A stretch of DNA of 64,000 bases, from the NCBI GenBank assembly GCA_030533445.1, contig CM060081.1, positions 1 through 64,000 of the forward strand. Direction: 5' to 3'. The position numbers and the translations under genes were made by a program. The notes under the pieces are model-generated. The model was not told where the DNA came from and ran no database searches. It was given only the letters and a program-made list of their open reading frames with translations. Source of the stretch: Cyprinodon diabolis (Eukaryota; Chordata; Actinopteri; Cyprinodontiformes; Cyprinodontidae). The number at the start of each line of letters is the position of its first letter. Position 1 is the stretch's first letter. Positions 56,601 through 64,000 of the stretch are shown here, piece after piece.

Positions 56601-57562
56601 TTGGAACAGGAACAATGATGACAATAGCATGAATAAAACATTTAAATATAATGTTTTGCAACTCAAAGCTGTTTATAATGTATCAATATACGACATAAAA
56701 AATTTCCAAGGGTGAGAAAGAGTTAATTTAATCTCTGAAGGATTTATATTTTCAGAGCTGTTTTAGTATTGATGATCATCTGAATTTCTATAATTAGTGT
56801 GAAAGTGTGGAAAAAACTATATTCTAGTTGTACAGAAAATGACTGGCAGCTGTAATAAACTGAAAGTTTTTATTTCTTTTAAGATCAATAAACTGGACAA
56901 GGCGGTGGCAGCTGCACACACCTTCTTCCAGGCCAACCCTGATCACATAGAGATGAAGCAGAACCTGGAGTACTACAGGATGATGGCCAGAGTACAAGAG
57001 GAGAACTTCAAAGATCTGGAAATGAAGCCACATATGGTGAGAGGCTGGTTCCTTCCTTTCTGATCTTAGCAATATGAGTCGCTTTGCTAAATCACACATT
57101 CAATTAAAGCGGTAGAAAAATATATGAAGGTAGAACATTAATATATCCTGTTTTCTCAGGCTGAGTTTCTGATGGGAAAAAGCTTCTATAGTGACGACTC
57201 GTTCCAATTGGCAGCCAAACACTTTGAGACGGCCTTGGATGAGTACTTTGTTGCCAACAAGGAGTGCAGGGTTTTGTGTGAGGGGGGGTACCGGTTTGAT
57301 GGATACTCTTACATGGAGTACAGCGCAGACCTGTTTCAAGCCATGACAGGTGAGGCAACGCCGTCTGTCAGAGAGATATTAAATACGTCACTGCAGCTAT
57401 GAGTTATATATATATTCATGTCTTTGTCAGATCATTACTTGCAGCTGTTGAACTGCAAGCAGCACTGCTCTGTAGAGCTGGCCACTGCAGCTGGCAGAGA
57501 GCATCCTTTTGAGGACTTCCTGCCTTCTATCTTCAACTACCTGCAGTTCTCTTACTACAACA
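53633..57562 (+). CDS. p3h1: Prolyl 3-hydroxylase 1 (leprecan), exons 1-4, partial
   Basis: Exons are 53633-54094, 56884-57036, 57160-57349 and 57431-57562, each with AG/GT borders and matching phases, giving 312 codons. The start MEILKALIFLCLSVAVCRS is a signal peptide, and the ATG has A at -3 and G at +4. Four CxxxC motifs are present (CRLRC, CINVC, CRVLC, CKQHC), with the TPR-like segments SPYNYLQVAYFK, LDKAVAAAHTFFQANPDH and EDFLPSIFNYLQFSYYN, as in the leprecan family. P3H1 works in the endoplasmic reticulum with CRTAP and cyclophilin B, hydroxylating specific prolines of procollagen. The wording of these segments (LEFRRRSPYNYLQ, FKDLEMKPHM) is nearer P3H1 than P3H2, P3H3, CRTAP or P3H4. 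The catalytic dioxygenase and retention signal lie beyond the window. P3H3 is the main alternative. Confidence 0.9.
54095..55489. other. p3h1 intron 1, first part
   Basis: It includes a C run (54155-54168), a GC-rich stretch with GCGCGC strings (54330-54425), an A run (54656-54671) and a 16-bp perfect hairpin (54459-54474 with 54479-54494, loop TCAG). No exon was seen. Confidence 0.6.
55490..56467 (+). pseudogene. Old LINE fossil (L2/Rex-like reverse transcriptase and 3' tail) in p3h1 intron 1
   Basis: Readable islands include GMPWGPFSWGP (the GVPQGS motif, decayed), [14 protein letters not shown] (the catalytic YxDD box with V in place of A), FCIDFCNCLLFGISLKSL and HHLSVLQELNFRIQFL. The stretch then ends with a LINE-type tail GCTTTAAATAAAATGTATTATTGTCATTG. 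Many stops and frameshifts. It belongs to another family than the L2 copies at 41 and 60 kb and is older. Confidence 0.75.
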
Positions 57563-57967
57563 GTAAGTCTATCAGCCTGTTTTACAAAAAGCTGTTTGAA
57601 AACTTAACTTTTGCCACAATCAATGTACAAATATCCTCCTTAAAGTACTTTTAGGGATTTAAAATAAATAATTGACATGTGATTAATTGTTCATTAATGT
57701 TTATTAGAGCAATAAATCCCTTAAGTTTTCATCTTAGTACATTTAACCAGCTGTTTAAAATTGCTCCTAGCACTTAGCAGCCGCTAAAAACAAAGCTACA
57801 TTACAATTACACCACCTTCTTCTTGAATTGGTAAAATAGTCTGACAGCATCTTAGTTCTATGGTGGACATACTCTGACATAATAAAACAAAACTAAAACA
57901 AATGCTTAATAAAAATGTGAAATGAATGCATACGGCTATATTAATCAGCTTTTTAATTATCTCAGAA
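57563..57967. other. p3h1 intron 4, first part
   Basis: AT-rich intron sequence following a GTAAGT donor. Nothing else recognised. Confidence 0.6.
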
Positions 57968-58601
57968 TGTTAGACCCAGAATTTGTGGCGAGACAGACAG
58001 TGGGAAAGTTCAAAGCGTTTATTTAAGCTAACAGGAGCGCAGGGCTGTTCGTCTGCTGCGGGATGGATCTCTGCAGGGATAGGAGAATACAGGTCAGTGA
58101 GTGGATGTGCTGAATATGACTTGGAGCAAAGTCACTGACCTGATTCAAAGCTCAGGAGAAGTTCGGAGAACACAGCAGAATCCAGACAGGAGGTTTGACC
58201 GCAGTTGCGGCGAGCGCAGAGTTCCTAGAGAGCAAGCAGAGAGGGCGCCGAACGACGCCGAGCAGCAACCAAGTCCAGAAAGGAAATCCAAGGCCGAAGT
58301 CATAAAGCAGGTCCAGGTTCAGAAGCCGGTAGAATCCAGGACCAGGTCAGACAAACAGAGCAGACAGGGGCAAGGCAAAACTGGAGATCCTCGGGGCAGA
58401 AACTGGTCATAATCAGGAAAACAGACTAAAGATTGCCTGGATACGTCTCACCAAAACACACAAATAACCTGGCGCTGATGGGAGGCGAACGCACAACATC
58501 AATAGCAGAGGAACCAGATGGAAATGATCGGTGATGATCAATTAGACAGCTGAGCAACGAGCAAAGGAAAAAACCAAACCATCAGCGCCAAGATCATGAC
58601 A
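57968..58601 (-). repeat. Probable solo LTR in p3h1 intron 4
   Basis: Bounded by TGTTAGACCC and AGATCATGACA, so TG...CA on either strand. On the minus strand an AATAAA signal lies about 50 bp from the end, and the following AACTTTCCCACTG is laid out like the 3' end of the Ty3/Gypsy LTR at 18266. No internal coding region is attached. TCAGA occurs one or two bases outside both ends, an imperfect fit to a 5-bp duplication. The 103-codon frame inside is chance. Confidence 0.5.
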
Positions 58602-59883
58602 GTTCAGATTCATCTTTATTATAATTACCTATTTATTGATTCATCGTTTAGTTTTTTGTTTTTATATTTTAAGTTTTTATATATTTGTTTTTGGTGAGGA
58701 TTTATTTCTGTGTATTTTAAACCAGGTTTTCCAAAATAAGAGATGTAGACATGAGTTACTATATTGCTGCAAAAAATTGCAGGATTATGTATCAGGGGTT
58801 GACGTTAAAGATTTTTAGGGCAAGTGGCTTTCACATTTCATTTGCCCAGAGACAATTTTTACTTGCCCAGTATAATGTTGGATAAATATAGTTCCTAATA
58901 TTCATTTTTGTATATATATCAATGAAACATGTTTGTTTTTTAAATGTTTGTTGTAATTCAGTATTTTTTAAGTTTCCAGGTTCCTGGTGTGTATCTGCAT
59001 GCGTCAGATAATGAACTCAAGCCTACATTACCGTGTTAACATGCTTTTCAATCCTTCCTGCTCATTCTTTTCAAACTAAACTTTGCTTTTAACTGTTGTG
59101 CGCTTGGAAAAATATAAATTGTAATGTTAAAAATCTAAAAAACTTACACTACTACTACTCACCAATTTAACATGTTTAGCTCTATAACATTGAAATGCAC
59201 CACTCCAATGTCTAAGAGAAAAATTTAATGAACATTTTTTAATGTATGATCACTGTACAGAAGACTGCCATATGATAGAAATATTTACACTGTGCACAAA
59301 CAATTATTATTATAATTTTCCTAATCCCTGACTGATCATTATTAATCTAGTACAACATAAAAAAAAGTACAAGTTTATTTCTCCAAATAAAATCTGAAAG
59401 GATTGTAGGTGCTTTGCTACTGCATGTGCGTTTCCTTCTCAGTAATCCACACTTATGACCTGGTGAGGGTCGGCCTGCATGGCAAGTGTTGGCTGGCAGG
59501 GAAGGAGAGAAGGCACACACAGAAGCAAACCACTTCTTACATGTTTCAGACTTTGTTTGGATTAATGAACTTCATAAAAAAGTCTAAATATGGGCAATAT
59601 TACAGACAAAGCTGCTGCTACCTTTTAGTGGCACATATAAATTAATTAATATGACCAAATCAAAATAATAATGTTCAATTAAATTTATCCATTTCAATGC
59701 TATGATGCCTTGGTATGGGATACATTTTTTTGTGCATAAAATTTGTTAAAATTATGCTATAAAATATCAGGAATGTGGGTGACTGCTGGAGGGTGGGTGA
59801 AATGGATGTTAGGTGGAGGATGGGTCATAGGTGATAGGAGAAATGGATGCTAGGTGGAGGATGGGTGGTAGGTGATTTAAATA
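58602..59883. other. p3h1 intron 4, middle part, with a short minisatellite
   Basis: AT-rich. 58793-58890 starts CAGGGGTTGACGTTAA and has several TTGCCC strings, perhaps a MITE end. 59775-59870 is a short minisatellite: AAATGGATGTTAGGTGGAGG and AAATGGATGCTAGGTGGAGG lie about 43 bp apart, just before the LINE begins. Confidence 0.45.
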
Positions 59884-60235
59884 CAGTAAGATTGTTATTC
59901 ACGCTGGTGGTAATGACACCCGGTCACGCCGATCGGAGGTCACTAAAATTAGTGCTGCTTCGGTGTGTAAGTTTGCCAAAAAAATGTCGGACTCCGTAAT
60001 TTTCTCTGGTCCCCTCCCTGATCTGACCAGTGATGACATGTTTAGCCGCATGTTGTCATTCAACCGCTGGTTGTCTAGGTGGTGTCCTGAAAACAACGTG
60101 AGCTACATTAATAATTGGCAATCCTTTTGGGGAAAGCCTGGTCTGATTCGGAGAGACGGCATCCATCCCACTTTGGATGGTGCAGCTCTTCTTTCTAGGA
60201 ATCTGGCCACATTTATTAGTCCTCCAAAACCCTGA
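59884..60235 (+). pseudogene. LINE ORF1 C-terminal fragment, SGNH/GDSL esterase-like domain
   Basis: The open frame begins upstream of any ATG with KIVIHAGGNDTRSRRSEVTK, then FSGPLPDLTSDDMFSRML, RWCPENNVSYINNW and GLIRRDGIHPTLDGAALLSR. L2 and CR1 LINEs carry an SGNH-hydrolase domain in ORF1. The GxND block and the final DGxHP block, which hold the block III asparagine and the Asp/His pair, are visible. The N-terminal serine block lies in the missing part. The stop TGA at 60233 is 9 bp before the first ATG of ORF2 (60245). Confidence 0.8.
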
Positions 60236-60244
60236 CCCCCCAGG

Positions 60245-63200
60245 GTGCAGACCAGGAAGCAGAGTTGTAGTTTAACAGACCTCTCTGCAGCTTCTCTACT
60301 GTTACCCACTCTTTACTCCATCCAGACAGTGTCTTGCCGACGACCAAAATCGAATAAATTAGCAAATATTCCCAAAGGAGTAAATCATGATAATCTAATT
60401 AAAATCAAAATAACTCCAATTGGGGAAAAATTTAAAACAATTAAATGCGGTCTGTTTAACATAAGATCTCTTTCCTCTAAAAGTCTGCTAGTTAATGACT
60501 TGATTTGTGATAATCACATTGACTTGTTTTGCCTTACAGAAACCTGGCTGCAGCAAGAGGATTATGTGAGCATAAATGAGGCAACTCCTTCAAGCTATTT
60601 AAATTTTCACATACCCAGAAGTTCTGGGCGAGGAGGAGGAGTAGCAACAATCTTCCAGTCTGACTTACTGATTACTCCCAAAACAGTTAATACCTACAAC
60701 TCTTTGATCATTTAACCCTTAATTTCCCTGATCCAAATTTCAAGGCAAGAAAACCTCTTCTTTTTGTAACTTTGTATCGTCCTCCAGGTCCTTACTCTGA
60801 ATGTTTAGATGAGTTTTCAGTTCCTTTCTGATTTGGTATTAAATACTGACAGGGTCATCATAGTGGGAGATTTTAACATCCATGCTGACATTGAAGGCGA
60901 TAGCTTAAGAGCAGCCTTTAAAGCTATCTTAGACACTATTGGCTTTGTTCAAAATGTGAATAGTCCCACACATTCTCATCTTCATACTTTGGATCTTGTG
61001 CTGACATACGGCATAGAATGTGAAGAAATAATAGTATTTCCTCACAACCCTGTCCTCTCTGACCACTTTCTAATAACCTTCAGGATTACTTTAACAGAGT
61101 TCTCCTCCCCCAAAAGAAGGTTACATTTTAGTAGATCTTTATCAGATGGTGCAGTTATAAATTTTAAAGAATCTGCTTCACTTTCTCTCTCCTGTGTCGC
61201 TGAGCAGTGCTGCAGAGTGCAAAAGCATAGCTTATTCCCCTTCACAGGTTGATGATTTTGTTGATGGGGTTGCTAGTTCTCTGTGTACTGCCTTAGACAA
61301 CGCAGCTCCTTTGAAAATGAAAACCGTTAAAAATAGAAAGCTTGCTCCTTGGTTTAATGCAGAGCTGCGTACTTTGAAGCAAAATGCTAGGAAACTGGAG
61401 AGAAAATATCGCTCCACAGGCCTGCGGGAGTCCTTCCTATTCTGGAAAAATGGTTTACTGCTGTATAAGAGGACCCTTTGTAAAGCAAGAGCAGCATACT
61501 TCTCCTCATTAATAGAGGAGAATAAGAATAATCCTAGATTTCTTTTTAATACAGTTGCCAAACTCACCCAGAGCCATAGCTCTGTTGAACAGTCCATCCC
61601 ACCTGCTCTTACCAGCAATGATTTTATGGGATTCTTTATAAATAAGATTGATCTTATTAAAAATAAGATCATAAGCACTCCTCTATCCGCGATTGTACCT
61701 GAGGTAGTCATGGAATCTGAATCTTAGACTGCTTTGATCCAGTTGAACTTTCTGAATTAGCAAAATTATTGTCTTCATCTAAGCCTTCAACTTGGATGTT
61801 AGATCCAGTTTCAACCAGGTTATTTAAGGAGGTATTCCCTTTGATCTCCTCCTCCATTTTAGATGTGATTAATCTATCTCTGTTACAGGAATATGTACCT
61901 AAAGCTTTTAAGGTTGCTGGAATTAAACCTCTGCTTAAGAAACCGTCTCTTGACCCAGATGACTTGGTCAATTATAGACCTATATCAAATCTTCCTTTCT
62001 TATCCAAAATTCTTGAGAAAGTAGTTGCCAAACAAGTTTGCGATCACTTACACCATAATGAACTTTTTGAAGAGTTTCAGTCTGGCTTTAGAGCTCATCA
62101 TAGCACTGAAACAGCTCTGGTGAAAGTCACTAATGATATTCTCATGGCCTCAGATAATGGACTTGTATCTGTGCTCGTCCTGTTGGATCTTAGTGTTGCA
62201 TTTGATACAGTTGACCATAATATTCTTTTAGAAAGACTTGAATATTTTGTTGGAATTAAAGGAACAGCACTAGACTGGTTTAAATCTTATCTATCTGATC
62301 GAATTCAGTTTGTTTATGTTAATGATAGATCTTCAACATGCTCAAAGGTTACCTGTGGAGTACCACAGGGATCAGTGCTAGGACCAATTCTCTTTACTTT
62401 ATACATGCTCCCAATTGGTAGAATTATTAGACAGCATGGGATTAATTTTCACTGTTATGCTGATGATACCCAGCTATATCTGTCTATAAATCCAGATGAA
62501 GCTAACCCATTACATAAATTACAGGCATGTCTTGGAAGACATAAAAACCTGGATGACTCTTAACTTTCTGCTTCTGAATGCAGACAAAACAGAAGTTATA
62601 GTCTTTGGACCAGAGTCTCTGAAAAAGAAGCTGATTAGCCAGTCACTTCATTTGGATGGGATTAAACTGATTTCAGATAATAAAGTTAAAAATCTTGGTG
62701 TTATTTTTGATCAGGACCTGTCATTTAAATCCCATATCAAAGAGGTTTCTAGAATTTCCTTCTTTCATCTGAGGAACATTGCAAAAATTAGAAATCTCCT
62801 GTCCAGGGGTGATGCTGAGAAACTAGTCCATGCATTTGTTCCTTCAAGGCTGGACTATTGTAATTCTTTACTATCAGGAAGTCCACAAACTGTAGTTAAA
62901 AGCCTTCAGCTGATCCAAAATGCTGCAGCCAGAGTTCTGATGAAAATGAAAAAGAGAGATCATATCTCTCCTATCCTGGCTTCTCTTCATTGGCTTCCTG
63001 TTAAATCCAGAATAGAATTTAAAATCCTCCTTCTCACATATAAAGCCTTAAATGGCCAAGCTCCATCTGATATCAGAGATCTGATTGTTCCTTATGTTCC
63101 TAACAGAGCACTTCGCTCTCAATCTGCAGGTTTACTAGTGGTTCCTAGAATTTCTAAAAGTAGAATGGGAGGCAGATCTTTTAGTTATCAGGCTCCTCTC

Positions 63201-63299
63201 CTGTGGAACCAACTACCAATTTTAGTCCGTGAGGCAGACACCCTGTCTACTTTTAAGGCTAGGCTTAAAACTTTCCTTTTTGATAAAGCTTATAGTTAG
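60245..63299 (+). pseudogene. LINE ORF2 (endonuclease and reverse transcriptase), several frameshifts
   Basis: Pieces in order: 60245-60715, APE-type endonuclease N-terminal half ([19 protein letters not shown]); 60809-61252, endonuclease C-terminal half with VGDFNIHAD and SDHF; 61194-61727, linker; 61769-62563, reverse transcriptase with [23 protein letters not shown] and YADDTQLYL; 62496-63299, C-terminal region ending in TFLFDKAYS. Frame breaks lie near 60697, 60832, 61190, 61722 (about 4 bp shorter than the 41-kb copy) and 62532 (one extra G). The 41-kb copy is open across the last two. Not functional. Confidence 0.88.
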
Positions 63300-64000
63300 G
63301 GTGGCTCAGGTTATCCTGAGCTATCTCTATAGTTATGCTGCTATAGGCTTAGACTTCTGGAGGACATAGGGACCCCCATTTCATCATTCTGCTTCATTCT
63401 CTCTCTGTTCTCCTATTCTGCAGAATCTGTTAGTTCAATCTCTAACGTTCTGCTCTATCTGCTTTTCCTCAGAGTAGCTTTGCCTCGTCTGTTTCTGTTT
63501 GGCTGTGACGTCATCCTGGAAAGAAACATCAGCTGTGCTGCTTCCATCAACACCCTTGTTTATAGATGTTGGAGATCGACCTGTTTTCCAGTGTGGTCCT
63601 GTGACTGGGTGGATGTGCTCTCTTCGTCCTCTGGCATGGGAGCTGGCTCGGAGCTCGTCTGCCTGGCTGTGTGTTTCCTGGACGGGGCCGCCTTTTACAA
63701 ATGCTTTTTGTGTCCCTGCTTCCGTCTCCTTGAACCCCAGTCGGCCTCGGCAGATGGCCGCTCACACTGAGCCTGGTTCTGCTGGAGGTTTCTTCCTGTT
63801 AAAAGGGAGTTTTTCCTCTCCACTGTCGCTTCAAGCATGCTTAGTGTGAGGGATTGTATTTGAGTCAATGAGTCGATGCAATCAACTGGTTTTCCTTAGA
63901 TATAAAACTTTGTATCAATTTGACTGTATGATCTGGTTGAACTGTAAAGTGCCTTGAGATGACATGTGTTGTGAATTTGGCGCTATATAAATAAACTGAA
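63300..64000 (+). repeat. L2 LINE 3' untranslated region
   Basis: Follows the ORF2 stop. Shared in reverse with 41267-41919 and in part with 52462-52693. Frames of 96-116 codons within it are not genes. Confidence 0.8.

Larger units (their letters stand above)
59884..64000 (+). mobile_element. L2-clade LINE, 5'-truncated, runs to the window end
   Basis: The order on the plus strand is: end of ORF1 (esterase-like), ORF2 endonuclease, reverse transcriptase, 3' untranslated region, and a terminal GCGCTATATAAATAAACTGAA at the window edge where the TTGAA-type tail should begin. ORF2 is disrupted in at least four places. It is in opposite orientation to the sister copy at 41267-43917. Confidence 0.9.

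Noticed and set aside
58101..58412. 103-codon charged frame
   Set aside because: Lies inside the probable solo LTR; repetitive non-coding sequence.

Overview
The window looks like a teleost fish genome, most likely a percomorph. It is AT-rich, the genes are split by introns, and the transposons are the usual teleost set: Tc1 elements with long inverted repeats, hAT elements and MITEs, L2-clade LINEs and a chromodomain Ty3/Gypsy element. The species cannot be read from the sequence. Two runs of exactly 500 N (20963-21462 and 39315-39814) are probably placeholder gaps.

Layout. 1-9445 is a tandem array of six ~1.4 kb units. Each carries one tRNA-Leu-like gene on the minus strand. Units 1-4 form a higher-order dimer of 2,825 bp that is present twice and nearly identical. 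Units 1-5 have anticodon AAG and the degenerate edge unit 6 has CAG. An intact Tc1 element with two identical 202-bp terminal repeats sits in unit 5, and the other units preserve its empty site. 9449-17021 holds a large inverted duplication around hAT, MITE, Tc1 and LINE fragments. 18266-20962 is the 3' half of a Ty3/Gypsy chromovirus on the minus strand, cut off by the first gap. 21463-39314 is mostly non-coding, but 24652-24713 is a clear exon from the attractin (ATRN/ATRNL1) membrane-spanning region.

39815-41266 is an unclassified, probably transposon-derived block with internal repeats. 41267-43917 is an L2 LINE on the minus strand with a 663-codon open frame. 44000-52460 is a wreck of a HECT-domain gene (plus strand) facing an IS3EU-like integrase pseudogene (minus strand). 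Several hAT elements have entered it, most with 8-bp target duplications, and three of them are nested inside a fourth that splits a HECT exon.

53633 to the window end is the 5' half of a prolyl 3-hydroxylase gene, best matched to p3h1 (leprecan). Four exons encode the signal peptide and the CxxxC/TPR-like N-terminal region; the dioxygenase exons lie beyond the window. Its introns hold a LINE fossil, a probable solo LTR and a second L2 LINE (about 59884-64000, plus strand) of the same family as the one at 41 kb.

The only clear host protein-coding sequences are p3h1 and the single attractin-family exon. The tRNA-Leu array is the other potentially functional host component. Most of the remainder is mobile DNA of different ages.
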